The notes beneath the pieces were generated by a model that saw only the letters and a list, made by a program, of their open reading frames with translations, searched no databases and was not told the DNA's origin. DNA of 64,000 bases from Anabaena sp051781005 (GTDB lineage: Bacteria > Cyanobacteriota > Cyanobacteriia > Cyanobacteriales > Nostocaceae). The first letter of the stretch is position 1, and every line of letters starts with the position of its first letter. The stretch lies in assembly GCF_051781005.1 (NCBI RefSeq), contig NZ_JBPWOA010000020.1, positions 124,001 through 188,000 of the forward strand, given 5' to 3'. A program made the translations under genes and the position numbers. Of the stretch, positions 51,382-61,477 are shown one piece after another.

Positions 51382-52605
51382 TTAGCCCAGGGTTTCAAAT
51401 ACCTTAAACATAGGCAGATACATTGCTAACAAAATTGTACCAACCATACCCCCAAGAACTACAATCATTAGAGGTTCCAACACGCTGGTTAGTGCTTTAA
51501 CTGCTTGTTCTACTTCATCTTCATAAAAATCGGCAACTTTCATCAACATAGCATCTAATTCCCCAGTTTCTTCTCCGATACTCATCATCTGAATTGCCAT
51601 AGCGGGAAAAACTGCATCTTTTTGCAAGGCAGTACTAATCATACCTCCTTGTTGAACATCTAAACGGGCTGCATCTATGGCATTAGCAACCACTTGATTT
51701 CCTGATGTATCCCGCACGATTTCCAAGCAAGTTAGAATTGGTACTCCTGAACGAGTTAGAGAACCAAAAGTCCGACTAAAACGAGCTACTGAAGATTTTT
51801 GAATCAAGTCACCAAACAAAGGTACTTTTAAAGAAAGACGGTCAATATTTTCTTTGCCAACACGGGTTTTGTAATACTGTTTATAAACAAACGATAATGC
51901 CATAAAAGCACCGATGATCGCTAAAGACCACCAACTTCGCAGTATTTTACTACAGGTCATCAAAAATTGTGTTAATGGAGGTAATTCTACTCCTATATCT
52001 TCAAAAATGTTGGCAAAAATAGGAATCAGAAAAACAGTCATACCCACAAAGATAGCAGTGGCTAAAAAACCTACCACTACAGGATAAGAAAGTGCTGATT
52101 TAATTTGGTTTTGTAATCGAGCTACATCTTCTAATAATTTGGCTAGGCGATTTAATACTTCATCAAGTACACCGCCTACTTCTCCTGCTTGAACCATACT
52201 GACATACAAACCATCAAAACAGTCAGGATGTTTACGCATGGAATCTGAAAGATTAACTCCAGTTTGAACATCGGCGCAAATCTCAATCAGAGCTTGTTTA
52301 AGTTTAGGATTACTACACTGTTCAGAAAGTACTCCTAATCCTCTGACAATTGCTACACCTGCATTTACCAAAGCAGCGAATTGACGGGAAAAAACGGCTT
52401 TGTCTTTAACAGAAACCTTCACCAAAGAATTCTGAAATTTTTTGAAATCAAGGATTGAAGCCAAGCTTTGAGATTCTTTTAATTCTTGGACAACAAAACC
52501 TTTATTTCTGAGGTCAGTTCGAGCATCTGTTAAGGAATCAGCAACAAATTTCTCTGTGCGAGATTTTCCTTCGGAGTCGCGAATACGGGCAAGATAAGTT
52601 GGCAT
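51382..52605 (-). CDS. pilC: Type IV pilus inner-membrane platform protein PilC
   Basis: I set the start at the ATG at 52605 (MPTYLARIRDSEGKSRTEKF). The longer frame to 52836 is made of tandem repeats and antisense to pilT. The 407-residue protein is a GspF/PilC platform: two cytoplasmic helical domains (KAVFSRQFAALVNAGVAIVR, and RFSRTFGSLTRSGVPILTCL), each preceding membrane helices (VVVGFLATAIFVGMTVFLIP, MIVVLGGMVGTILLAMYLPM). It couples the pilus ATPases to pilin extraction. It ends the pilB-pilT-pilC operon. Confidence 0.93.
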   Translation of the reverse strand: MPTYLARIRDSEGKSRTEKFVADSLTDARTDLRNKGFVVQELKESQSLASILDFKKFQNSLVKVSVKDKAVFSRQFAALVNAGVAIVRGLGVLSEQCSNPKLKQALIEICADVQTGVNLSDSMRKHPDCFDGLYVSMVQAGEVGGVLDEVLNRLAKLLEDVARLQNQIKSALSYPVVVGFLATAIFVGMTVFLIPIFANIFEDIGVELPPLTQFLMTCSKILRSWWSLAIIGAFMALSFVYKQYYKTRVGKENIDRLSLKVPLFGDLIQKSSVARFSRTFGSLTRSGVPILTCLEIVRDTSGNQVVANAIDAARLDVQQGGMISTALQKDAVFPAMAIQMMSIGEETGELDAMLMKVADFYEDEVEQAVKALTSVLEPLMIVVLGGMVGTILLAMYLPMFKVFETLG

Positions 52606-52610
52606 AAATT

Positions 52611-52671
52611 TGGTGATTGGTGATTGGTGATTGGTAATTGGTAATTGGTAATTGGTAATTGGTGATTGGTA
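52611..52671. repeat. GGTGATT/GGTAATT tandem heptamers between pilT and pilC
   Basis: Eight or nine heptamers fill the pilT-pilC spacer, ending directly before the pilC start codon. Confidence 0.85.
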
Positions 52672-52720
52672 CACTTTCTTCTGCTTTCTGCTCCCAGTCC
52701 CCAATCCCCAGTCACCAATG

Positions 52721-53848
52721 TTAACGAGTTCTAGCAGCTGTACCAGGTTTTGCACCTGCTGCTGGTGGTGGTGCTGTTGTACCAATGAGACGTTGAACTT
52801 CATCGGGTTTAGAAGTTTTAGACATAGCTGCTTCAAAGGAGATAGCTCCAGTTTTGTATAAATCAGCTAAGACTTTTTCTAGAGTTTGCATTCCCAATTT
52901 ACCGCCAGTTTGGATAGCTGAATAAATTTGTGCAGTTTTACCTTCACGAATTAGGTTGGAAATAGCAGGAGTAATAATCATAATTTCCTGAGCCATGATT
53001 CGACCATATTCACCAGGCTTAGGATTTTTCTTGGGTACTAAAGTTTGGCTAAAGACTGCTACTAAAGAGTTGGACAACTGTACCCGCACTTGGGTTTGTC
53101 TTTCATGAGGGAAAACGTCAATCATCCGGTCAACGGTTTGTGCGGCTGAACTGGTGTGCAGTGTTCCAAATACCAAGTGTCCGGTTTCTGCTGCGGAAAT
53201 GGCCAAAGAAATTGTTTCCAAATCACGCATTTCCCCTACCAGAATAATATCTGGATCTTCCCGCAAAGCAGCTTTTAAGGCATTAGCAAAGCTTTTAGTA
53301 TCTTCACCTAGTTGGCGTTGGTGAACTAAGCTTTTAACTGGTTCGTAAACAAATTCTACAGGGTCTTCTACTGTTAATATATGTTCTGCTCTGGTGCGAT
53401 TAATTAGGTCAATCATTGCAGCTAGAGTAGTAGTCTTACCGGAACCTGTAGGCCCGGTGACGAGAATTAATCCTCTAGGCTTTTCAGACATTTCCCGGAC
53501 AATATCTGGTAGACCTAATTTTTCAAAGTTAGGAATTTTAGAACTTAATGCTCGTAAACAAGCTGCATAAGCACCACGTTCTTTGTAGACATTCACCCGG
53601 AAGCGAGCTAATCCTTTGACACCATAGGAACAATCCAATTCCCAGGTTTGTTCTAAGGTTTTTCGCTGGGTGTTGTTGAGCATACTAAAAATCAGTCTTT
53701 GGCATTCATCTGCGGTTAGTATGTGATCTCCAATGGGAGTCAGATGACCGCTGACGCGGAAGTAGGGAGGCAAACCTGCTGATAAGTGCAGATCCGAACC
53801 ACCCATATCAATTAGCTGCTCCATCAAGTCTTCAATCATCATTTCCAT
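52721..53848 (-). CDS. pilT: Type IV pilus retraction ATPase PilT
   Basis: A 375-residue PilT. Walker A (GPTGSGKTT) is at residues 132-140; Asp- and His-boxes and DPDIILVGEMRDLETI follow; and the PilT hallmark AISNLIRE (PAISNLIREG) is present. The C-terminus carries a Pro/Ala-rich tail (PPPAAGAKPGTAARTR). It drives pilus retraction, needed for twitching motility and DNA uptake. It lies between pilB and pilC on one strand. The PilT-like gene at the window start lacks the AISNLIRE motif. Confidence 0.94.
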   Translation of the reverse strand: MEMMIEDLMEQLIDMGGSDLHLSAGLPPYFRVSGHLTPIGDHILTADECQRLIFSMLNNTQRKTLEQTWELDCSYGVKGLARFRVNVYKERGAYAACLRALSSKIPNFEKLGLPDIVREMSEKPRGLILVTGPTGSGKTTTLAAMIDLINRTRAEHILTVEDPVEFVYEPVKSLVHQRQLGEDTKSFANALKAALREDPDIILVGEMRDLETISLAISAAETGHLVFGTLHTSSAAQTVDRMIDVFPHERQTQVRVQLSNSLVAVFSQTLVPKKNPKPGEYGRIMAQEIMIITPAISNLIREGKTAQIYSAIQTGGKLGMQTLEKVLADLYKTGAISFEAAMSKTSKPDEVQRLIGTTAPPPAAGAKPGTAARTR

Positions 53849-53955
53849 AGTTTTGCTCCAATTTAAAATTCAAAATTCAAAATTCAAAGACTAAGTAAAT
53901 TAATGCCAAGAAATCAAAGGTTTTGAGACTATATCTTTCCTCCTGACTCCTGTCA

Positions 53956-55974
53956 CTAATCTTGAAAACGAGGTGTCATACAGTAAGGACAATCTAGCCA
54001 TTCTTGTTGTAATGTGGCATCACAAGCTTTACAGGTTAGACCGCTCTTGCGTTTTGCTTTCAATTCAGCTTCCAAACCTGTATCAGTAAATGTCACTCGA
54101 TCAACTTCTTCTAGTGTGGTGGCACCTTGACGGACTAAATCGAGGCTGTAAGCGAGTAAGGTTTTCATACCTTCTTCTACTGCTACTTCCTTAATGCGTT
54201 CTGTGGGTGCGTCTTCGTTGATGAGAGTTTGAAGAGTTTCGGTGATCCGCATGACTTCATAAACACCAACACGTCCCTTATAGCCAACGCCATTACATTT
54301 TTGGCAAAGCTGATTTTTGGTTTGAGCTTCTGCGATCGCTTCTGGAAGCAGTGAGTTAGCTTTATAGAAGGTGATGCCCACATCTGTAGAAGCTGATAAC
54401 CCGTAACGAGCGAGTTCTTCGGTACTGGGAGTATAGGGAATCCGACACTCTGAACAGACGCGACGGACTAGACGTTGTGCTAAAACACCAATCAGGGAAC
54501 TGGAAACCATGAATGGTTCAATTTCCATTTCTCCCAAACGAGCGATCGCACCAGGAGCATCATTTGTGTGTAAGGTAGTTAAAACCAAGTGACCTGTCAA
54601 AGCCGCCTCAATCGCTGTTTTCGCCGTTTCTTTATCCCGTGTTTCACCCACCAATAACACATCAGGATCTTGTCGTAAGAAGGCTCTTAAAGCTGTCGAA
54701 AAATCCAGTCCTTTTTCTCGTATTACCTGTACTTGCGTAATCCCCGGCAAACTGTACTCAATCGGGTCTTCTACAGTACTGATATTAATCCCCGGATCAT
54801 TCTTTTCTGCCAATGCTGAATACAACGAAGTCGTTTTACCAGAACCAGTCGGTCCCGTCACCAAAATCAACCCGAAAGGCCTACTGACCATATCCTGGAC
54901 AATATGCAAAGTCTCTGGATCGGTAATTAACTTATCCAATCCCAGTTGAGTCGATGAGTTATCCAAAATCCGTAGCACCACCTTTTCCCCATAGCGACTG
55001 GGTAAGGTATTGACGCGGAAGTCTACTTTCCTCCCTTCAAACAATCTGCGAATGCGTCCATCTTGGGGTAAGCGTCTCTCAGCGATATCTAAATTAGCAA
55101 TGATTTTAAATCGGGCTGTCACCGCCAAAATAATTTTTTTGGGCATAGCGGGAAAAGCTTCACGCAACACCCCATCTTTACGGAACCGAATTCTTAAGTT
55201 TTCCTCTTGTGGTTCGATGTGAATATCCGAAACCCCTTCATGCAAAGCTTTAAACAGAATTCTGTTGACAAGTTTGATAATAGGTGCATCTTCGGCATCC
55301 TTAATTGATGCGTTTATGTCCGCATCCTTATCCTCAGCGACTTCTTCATCATTCAGATTTTCGATATCTACTAAATCTTGACCAACATCTGTAAACTTTT
55401 CTTGTTCGAGTTGCTTTTGTTTAACAGCAAACTCATCTAAGTATTGGTTAATCAGTTGTTGGTAATCTTCCTGAGTAATTACCATCCTCTGTAAGGACAA
55501 ATTTTGGTTACGCAAAATCCGGTTGAGGTCATCAGATGCCTCTAGATTATCCGGATCAACCATTGCCACCAACACATAAGGTGGGGTTTTTTCATCGTGT
55601 CTCGACAGAGGCACTAGACGATGACGACGACAGATATCCACTGGAATCAGGGTTTCAATCAATTGACTCACCATCAGTTCGCCAATTTGATTAACTTCAG
55701 GATCTAGGAATTCAACGCCATATAGTATTTTTAGTTCAAATAAATGTTGTTTTTTGTATTCCCTGAGAAATTCAGGTGATAGTTGTTGCCCAGTGATTGA
55801 CTCCAGTACATCTGTCAACATTTTGCCAGACTTGCGGCTTTCAATCAGCGCCTGCTTCATCTGCTCACTGTTGATATAGCCAGATTGTACTAGTTTGTTG
55901 CCGAAGGGCGAAAACTCTGTTCTTGTCGTTAGAGCGGTGCTACGCCGTTGTGGTGACGAGTAAGTCATAAGCAA
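53956..55974 (-). CDS. pilB: Type IV pilus assembly ATPase PilB
   Basis: A 672-residue extension ATPase. An N-terminal GspE/MshEN-type domain (GNKLVQSGYINSEQMKQALI through HRLVPLSR) may bind c-di-GMP. The ATPase core has Walker A GPTGSGKTT and DPDVLLVGETRDKETA. Zinc ligands CSECRIPYT and CQKCNGVGYKG are followed by GVYEVMRI. An extra C-terminal zinc ribbon (CKACDATLQQEWLDCPYC) appears after the usual end. PilB powers pilin polymerisation. It is first in the pilBTC operon, with about 100 bp to pilT. Confidence 0.94.
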   Translation of the reverse strand: MLMTYSSPQRRSTALTTRTEFSPFGNKLVQSGYINSEQMKQALIESRKSGKMLTDVLESITGQQLSPEFLREYKKQHLFELKILYGVEFLDPEVNQIGELMVSQLIETLIPVDICRRHRLVPLSRHDEKTPPYVLVAMVDPDNLEASDDLNRILRNQNLSLQRMVITQEDYQQLINQYLDEFAVKQKQLEQEKFTDVGQDLVDIENLNDEEVAEDKDADINASIKDAEDAPIIKLVNRILFKALHEGVSDIHIEPQEENLRIRFRKDGVLREAFPAMPKKIILAVTARFKIIANLDIAERRLPQDGRIRRLFEGRKVDFRVNTLPSRYGEKVVLRILDNSSTQLGLDKLITDPETLHIVQDMVSRPFGLILVTGPTGSGKTTSLYSALAEKNDPGINISTVEDPIEYSLPGITQVQVIREKGLDFSTALRAFLRQDPDVLLVGETRDKETAKTAIEAALTGHLVLTTLHTNDAPGAIARLGEMEIEPFMVSSSLIGVLAQRLVRRVCSECRIPYTPSTEELARYGLSASTDVGITFYKANSLLPEAIAEAQTKNQLCQKCNGVGYKGRVGVYEVMRITETLQTLINEDAPTERIKEVAVEEGMKTLLAYSLDLVRQGATTLEEVDRVTFTDTGLEAELKAKRKSGLTCKACDATLQQEWLDCPYCMTPRFQD

Positions 55975-56953
55975 TCTCGCAGGGAAACCTCTTATTTAAG
56001 TATTCCCACACTGTAGTCAATTATTCTCATAGCGGCTGTATTAATTTCAGTTTAAAATTTTTCTTCTTAAAAATTTTTTTTCCAGCACGTTTCTAGGTAC
56101 TGGTGCGCCTTTTTCTTCGTGGCTAGAACCAAAACTGCGTATCAAGCTCAATCTCTCTTGTAGGATGCGTCAGACCGAATAGACATAGGAGTGAGAATTA
56201 AATGTGCGTGACTTGAAACCCTTGTAGAGAAGATCCATATAACGTCTCTACAATCTTTTTCACTCCTATGTCTAATAAATTGGTGATACTAAAAACGGTT
56301 TAAAAGTGTCATTCTGATCGCGGAGCGTGGCGTATGACTCCTGCGTCGTCACGCAAGCTATAGCCATACGAAGTGTATCCCTGACGGGAGCCGTAGGCTC
56401 TAGAATCTTCGAGATACTTCCCTGCTCTACGTTACGTATGGCTAACGCTCCCTTCAGGGATACAGTACGACATAAGTCCAAGTTTCACTCATTTGCAGTA
56501 TAGTATCAACAGATTTTGGACATCTGACACACCTGCTTGTATGCCAGTTGCATAAGTCCTGGGGGCTTTTAGCTTACCATGCTTGTAATTAGTTAAAAAA
56601 CTGACTTATGATCAGGGACGCAGGCAATTAATTGCCGCTCATTTGTTTACCATTTGTCACAATAAGATAATAGTGACATCACTTCTAGGAAAATTCGGTG
56701 ATTAAATCAGCCACTGTTGTCAGTCATAAACAGTAGCGGTTGCAAGATGTGTCACCCAGACTTTAGATTAAGAAGACAAAATCTCAAAGCTCATTACAGC
56801 GTCACGGCAGTTTCAACTATGGAATAAAACCAAAAATTCTGAAATCAAAAACCAAATCTATGTCTTTAGATAGAGACTAAATCTGGAATCCACAATCCGC
56901 AATCCACAATTGCTTGACGCTCTGCCGTAAAAAGCATCTGGGATGAGTAGACA
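55975..56953. other. Long intergenic region between pilB and grpE
   Basis: 979 bp without a supported gene. It holds the two inverted copies of the GTATCCCTGACGGGAG repeat (56375-56463), a GTCTCTACAATC-type repeat near 56250, and an A/T-rich upstream region for grpE. The 69-codon minus-strand ORF at 56272-56481 is made of those repeats. The divergent promoters of pilB and grpE must be here. No CIRCE element was seen. Confidence 0.65.
56375..56463. repeat. Inverted pair of GTATCCCTGACGGGAG repeats
   Basis: GTATCCCTGACGGGAGC begins at 56375, and CGTATGGCTAACGCTCCCTT then CAGGGATAC occupies 56435-56463. The right copy is the reverse complement of 38801-38829 with one change. Confidence 0.8.
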
Positions 56954-57700
56954 ATGATAGAAGAAAATAAACAAGTAAACAATACAAACCAGCAATTGGG
57001 TCAACCAATAGAGGTAAAGCAAGCAATGAAGAGCGACTCCCCAGCCGAAATTAACTCTAACGAATCTGGCAGCGATGTGACTGAGCAAATGGCAGTCCAA
57101 AATAATATAGCGGCAGAACCCACACTCGCAGAAGAAAATAATGTCGATGCGACAGACAAAACAGAAGTAGATACGGCAGCTTTGGCAGAATTGGCTCAAC
57201 AACTTGAGTCGATGAAAACACAACTAGAAGATCGCAGTAATCAATATATGCGGATTGCCGCAGATTTTGAAAATTACCGCAAACGCACCTCCAAAGAAAA
57301 AGAAGAGATGGAGATGCAGATCAAGCGGAATACGATTATGGAATTGTTGCCTGTTGTTGACAATTTTGAGCGGGCGCGAGCGCATCTCAAACCGCAATCA
57401 GAAGGTGAGATGACAATTCACAAAAGTTATCAAGGGGTTTATAAACAATTAGTGGATTGTCTCAAGCGAATAGGTGTGTCACCAATGCGACCGGAAGGTC
57501 AAGAATTTGATCCTAATCTGCATGAAGCAGTAATGCGGGAACCTACAAATGAACATCCAGAAGGTACAGTATTAGAGGAGTTAGTACGCGGGTATTATTT
57601 GGGAGAACGTGTACTGCGCCATGCAATGGTGAAAGTGGCAGCTCCTACAGAAGATACACCTACAGAGCAAGAAGATGAATCGAGTCAAGAAAATAGTTAA
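56954..57700 (+). CDS. grpE: Nucleotide exchange factor GrpE
   Basis: The exchange factor that releases ADP from DnaK. The 248-residue protein has a long acidic, low-complexity N-terminus (1-75), a coiled coil (ELAQQLESMKTQLEDRSNQY), then MRIAADFENYRKRTSKEKEE, and the C-terminal beta domain FDPNLHEAVMREPTNEHPEG with VLRHAMVKVA. It begins a chaperone cluster, grpE-dnaK-dnaJ, with 285 bp to dnaK. Confidence 0.95.
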   Translation: MIEENKQVNNTNQQLGQPIEVKQAMKSDSPAEINSNESGSDVTEQMAVQNNIAAEPTLAEENNVDATDKTEVDTAALAELAQQLESMKTQLEDRSNQYMRIAADFENYRKRTSKEKEEMEMQIKRNTIMELLPVVDNFERARAHLKPQSEGEMTIHKSYQGVYKQLVDCLKRIGVSPMRPEGQEFDPNLHEAVMREPTNEHPEGTVLEELVRGYYLGERVLRHAMVKVAAPTEDTPTEQEDESSQENS

Positions 57701-57985
57701 ACTTTATTCGCTCGTCGTGCTGACTGAAAAGTTCTAGATTCTCACAAGAGTTAGAATCGCGTTTCTGGAGAAAAGAGGGCTGTTGACCTTTTTTTGGGTT
57801 AAGCAGCCCCCTCCGGCAGTGTTTCTCATCCAAGACTCGGTTGCAGCTATCAACATAGCTCACTGTATTTTTACTTCAGTAGCAGCTAAAATTTACACAG
57901 AAATACCTTGAGCTTCCAGCCCTGAGTAAAAACGATAGTCGGCGAAAAATCACGGTAAAAGCACTCTACCAAGAATACTGTCAGT
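57701..57985. other. Spacer between grpE and dnaK
   Basis: 285 bp with no ORF of its own. A hairpin-like CTGGAGAAAAGAGGGCTG/CAGCCCCCTCC stretch near 57765-57815 might end grpE transcription. The region before 57986 should carry a dnaK promoter. Confidence 0.4.
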
Positions 57986-59965
57986 ATGGGAAAAGTTATT
58001 GGGATCGACTTAGGCACTACTAATAGTTGCGTTGCTATTGTCGAAGGTGGGCAACCGGTAGTGATTGCTAATTCCGAAGGGGGACGCACTACTCCTAGCA
58101 TTGTCGGATTTGGCAAGAGCGGGGATCTTTTAGTTGGTCAGCTCGCTAAACGGCAATCCATTACTAATGCTGAGAATACAATTTATAGTATCAAAAGGTT
58201 TATCGGTCGCCGTTGGGATGATACTGGATTAGAACGCGATCGCGTACCCTATAACTGTGTCAAAGGTCGAGACGATACCGTTGACGTGCAGATTCGCGGG
58301 CGTAATTACACACCCCAAGAGATATCTTCCATGATCCTGCAAAAACTCAAACAGGAGGCGGAAAATTTTTTGGGTGAAGAAGTCACTCAAGCCGTGATTA
58401 CCGTACCAGCATATTTTACAGATGCCCAAAGACAAGCAACTAAAGATGCTGGCACAATTGCTGGTTTAGAAGTCTTGCGGATTATCAACGAACCAACCGC
58501 AGCAGCTTTAGCTTTTGGTTTAGACAAACAAGACCAAGAACAACTGATTTTAGTATTTGACTTGGGAGGTGGAACTTTTGATGTCTCTATCTTGCAACTG
58601 GGAGATGGCGTTTTTGAAGTTAAAGCCACTAGTGGTAACAATCAACTAGGTGGAGATGACTTTGACAATTGCCTCGTCCTCTGGATGGTAGAGCAATTTA
58701 AACAACAAGAGAAGATCGACATTGCTAAAGATAAAATGGCACTGCAACGTTTGCGAGAGGCAGCGGAAAAGGCAAAAATTGAACTTTCCAGCATGGTCAA
58801 TACCTCTATTAACTTGCCATTTATCACCGCTGATGAAACAGGGCCTAAGCATCTGGAGATGGAACTGAGTCGTTCTAAATTTGAAGAACTCACAGCACAT
58901 TTAATTGCAGCTACCATCGAACCAATGATCCAGGCTCTTAAAGATGCAGACCTCAAACCACAAGATATCGATCGCATTATCTTAGTTGGTGGTTCTACCC
59001 GCATTCCCGCAGTTCTCAATGCTGTGATCAAGTTCTACAATGGCAAAACACCTGATCGCTCTGTCAACCCTGATGAAGCTGTAGCACTAGGTGCAGCCGT
59101 TCAAGCGGGAGTTCTGGGTGGAGAAGTCGATACCCTGTTACTTTTAGATGTCACTCCCCTATCTTTAGGACTAGAAACCCTTGGGGAAGTATTCACTAAA
59201 ATCATTGAACGTAATACCACCATTCCCACTAGTAAATCCCAAGTATTTTCTACAGCTGTTGATGGACAAAATTCCGTGGAAATACACGTTCTTCAAGGAG
59301 AACGAGCGATGGCGCGAGATAACAAAACTCTTGGTAAGTTTCTCTTAGCCGGTATTCCCCCTGCTCCTCGTGGTGTACCACAAATTGAGGTAGCTTTTGA
59401 CATAGATGTCAACGGCATTCTCAAAGTTGCTGCTCAAGACAAGGGTACAGGCAGAGAACAAAGTATTCGCATTACTAATACAGGTGGTTTAAGTCAAACC
59501 GAAGTCGAAAGAATGCGGCAACAAGCTGAGTTATTTGCCGAAGAAGACAAAAAACGTAAAGAACTGATTGAACTAAAAAACCAAGCAGATAACCTGTTGG
59601 CAAGTTACACGTCTACGTTAAAGGAGAATAGTGACTTAATTGGTGAAAAAGTTAAAGCTTCGGCACAGGAGAAATTTACCAAACTCCAAGTGGCCATGAG
59701 TGATCCTGCTATCACCGCAGTTACCTTTAGTCCGATATTAGAGGAATTTAAACAAACTCTGTTTGCGATCGGTGCAGATGTTTATAAACGAGCTAATAGC
59801 TCAACAGACACACCACCGGAATCACAGGAAGAGGAAAAAGAGCATACTGATATTTCCGTAACTTTAGTAGAAGAAAGTGCTATGACTGAGACGGCAATAC
59901 CACAATTCAATTTTGATTTTGACGAGGATAATACTGCTTCCGCTGATTATGAAGCGATAGACTAG
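57986..59965 (+). CDS. dnaK: Chaperone DnaK (Hsp70)
   Basis: A 659-residue Hsp70. The ATPase domain begins GKVIGIDLGTTNSCVAIVEG, followed by the phosphate loops VFDLGGGTFDVSIL and ILVGGSTRIPAV. The peptide-binding domain has LLLLDVTPLSLGLETLG. Cyanobacteria have several DnaKs. This one lacks the usual acidic EEVD-like or EPK end; its tail is acidic (FNFDFDEDNTASADYEAID). It may be the DnaK1 type that pairs with grpE, but I cannot settle the paralogue. Confidence 0.94.
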   Translation: MGKVIGIDLGTTNSCVAIVEGGQPVVIANSEGGRTTPSIVGFGKSGDLLVGQLAKRQSITNAENTIYSIKRFIGRRWDDTGLERDRVPYNCVKGRDDTVDVQIRGRNYTPQEISSMILQKLKQEAENFLGEEVTQAVITVPAYFTDAQRQATKDAGTIAGLEVLRIINEPTAAALAFGLDKQDQEQLILVFDLGGGTFDVSILQLGDGVFEVKATSGNNQLGGDDFDNCLVLWMVEQFKQQEKIDIAKDKMALQRLREAAEKAKIELSSMVNTSINLPFITADETGPKHLEMELSRSKFEELTAHLIAATIEPMIQALKDADLKPQDIDRIILVGGSTRIPAVLNAVIKFYNGKTPDRSVNPDEAVALGAAVQAGVLGGEVDTLLLLDVTPLSLGLETLGEVFTKIIERNTTIPTSKSQVFSTAVDGQNSVEIHVLQGERAMARDNKTLGKFLLAGIPPAPRGVPQIEVAFDIDVNGILKVAAQDKGTGREQSIRITNTGGLSQTEVERMRQQAELFAEEDKKRKELIELKNQADNLLASYTSTLKENSDLIGEKVKASAQEKFTKLQVAMSDPAITAVTFSPILEEFKQTLFAIGADVYKRANSSTDTPPESQEEEKEHTDISVTLVEESAMTETAIPQFNFDFDEDNTASADYEAID

Positions 59966-60343
59966 TGAATAGGTAAACGGTAAGGATCAGAGTTTTTTCT
60001 ATTACCAATTACCAGTTCCCAGAATTTTGAATATCAAGACAACATGGTTTTATATCTCCAAGGTTTGCTAAATTGTAGAAGCAAATTGTAGGGGAATAAA
60101 ATTCCTCATATTACAGATGCAACTAAAAGTATATGGTGGTTTTCCACACTAAATAGTACGGCTAGTTCCTCTGTCTGCTGAGACTAGTTTGACCAGTCTA
60201 AATAGCACAATTGTAAAAGAGACAGCCTTATGCAGTGAAAATTGTGTGGCTTTATTAACAAAAATTAAGTATTGTCTCTATTCCTTGACCTTAGTCCTTT
60301 AAGTACTTCTGCTTTCTTACTTCTAAACTTTTACCCTTGCTTT
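59966..60343. other. Spacer between dnaK and dnaJ
   Basis: 378 bp with no ORF. It has an ATTACCAATTACCAG heptamer stretch right after dnaK and then A/T-rich sequence with an unassigned dnaJ promoter. Confidence 0.55.
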
Positions 60344-61477
60344 ATGGCCCGCGACTATTATGAAATTTTGGGTGTCTCTCGTGACGCCGACAAAGAAGAA
60401 ATTAAACAGGCTTATCGCCGCCAAGCCCGGAAGTATCACCCAGATGTGAACAAAGAACCTGGTGCTGAAGAACGGTTCAAGGAAATCAACCGCGCTTATG
60501 AAGTGCTGTCTGAGCCAGAAACCCGCGAGCGTTATAACCGTTTTGGTGAAGCTGGTGTATCTGGTGCTGCTGCTGGCGCTGGCTTCCAAGATATGGGGGA
60601 TATGGGCGGTTTTGCCGATATCTTTGAAAGTATATTCAGTGGCTTTGCTGGCGGAATGGGTAGTCCAACCCAGCAGCAAAGACGACGTAGTGGACCTGTG
60701 CGGGGTGATGATCTACGCCTAGACCTGAAGTTAGATTTTCGGGAAGCGGTATTTGGTGGCGAAAAAGAAATTCGGATTTCTCATCTAGAAACTTGTGAGG
60801 TTTGTAGCGGTTCTGGTGCTAAACCAGGAACTCGTCCCCGAACTTGTGCAACTTGTGCTGGTTCTGGTCAAGTCAGACGTGTGACTAGAACACCTTTTGG
60901 TAGCTTCACCCAGGTTTCGACTTGTCCTACTTGTAATGGAACGGGAACAGTAGTTGAAGATAAATGTGATGCTTGCGACGGTAAAGGCGCAAATCAGGTC
61001 ACAAAAAAATTGAAAATTACTATTCCGGCTGGGGTGGATAATGGCACACGTTTGCGAATCTCCCAAGAAGGTGATGCTGGTCAACGCGGAGGCCCACCTG
61101 GAGATTTGTATGTCTATTTGTTTGTGAATGAAGATGAGGAATTCCAGCGCGATGGAATTAATGTTATTTCGGAAATTAAACTTAGCTACCTGCAAGCAAT
61201 TTTAGGCTGCCGTTTGGAGGTGAATACTGTAGATGGACTTGTGGAGTTAATGATTCCCCCAGGAACTCAACCCAATACGGTGATGAAGCTGGAAAATCGC
61301 GGTGTTCCTCGTTTGGGAAATCCTGTGAGTCGGGGAGACCATATGCTAACGGTGTTAATTGATATTCCCAATAAGATTACCCCAGAGGAAAGAGAACTAC
61401 TGGAGAAACTGGCTAAAATTAAGGGAGATAGGACTGGTAAAGGTGGTCAAGGTTTTTTGGGAAATCTATTTAAGTAA
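60344..61477 (+). CDS. dnaJ: Co-chaperone DnaJ (type I)
   Basis: The real start is the ATG at 60344 (MARDYYEILGVSRDADKEEI). The frame upstream is hydrophobic and not DnaJ-like. The 377-residue protein has a J domain with HPD (KYHPDVN), a Gly/Phe region, four zinc motifs (CEVCSGSG, CATCAGSG, CPTCNGTG, CDACDGKG) and a C-terminal client-binding domain. It stimulates DnaK ATP hydrolysis and delivers clients. Its stop overlaps the ATG of the next gene (TAATG). Confidence 0.96.
   Translation: MARDYYEILGVSRDADKEEIKQAYRRQARKYHPDVNKEPGAEERFKEINRAYEVLSEPETRERYNRFGEAGVSGAAAGAGFQDMGDMGGFADIFESIFSGFAGGMGSPTQQQRRRSGPVRGDDLRLDLKLDFREAVFGGEKEIRISHLETCEVCSGSGAKPGTRPRTCATCAGSGQVRRVTRTPFGSFTQVSTCPTCNGTGTVVEDKCDACDGKGANQVTKKLKITIPAGVDNGTRLRISQEGDAGQRGGPPGDLYVYLFVNEDEEFQRDGINVISEIKLSYLQAILGCRLEVNTVDGLVELMIPPGTQPNTVMKLENRGVPRLGNPVSRGDHMLTVLIDIPNKITPEERELLEKLAKIKGDRTGKGGQGFLGNLFK

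Noticed and set aside
52611..52671. Tandem repeats as a CRISPR array
   Set aside because: Units are head-to-tail heptamers without spacers, as in several other gaps; no cas genes are present.
52606..52836. N-terminal extension of PilC
   Set aside because: The extra codons come from tandem repeats and overlap pilT; the ATG at 52605 gives a standard PilC start.
56272..56481. 69-codon minus-strand ORF between pilB and grpE
   Set aside because: It is formed by the dispersed inverted repeats and has no protein-like composition.
56482..56953. CIRCE operator before the grpE-dnaK genes
   Set aside because: No TTAGCACTC-N9-GAGTGCTAA pattern is present.
60272..60343. N-terminal extension of DnaJ
   Set aside because: It is hydrophobic and unlike any DnaJ; MARDYYEIL at 60344 is the canonical start.
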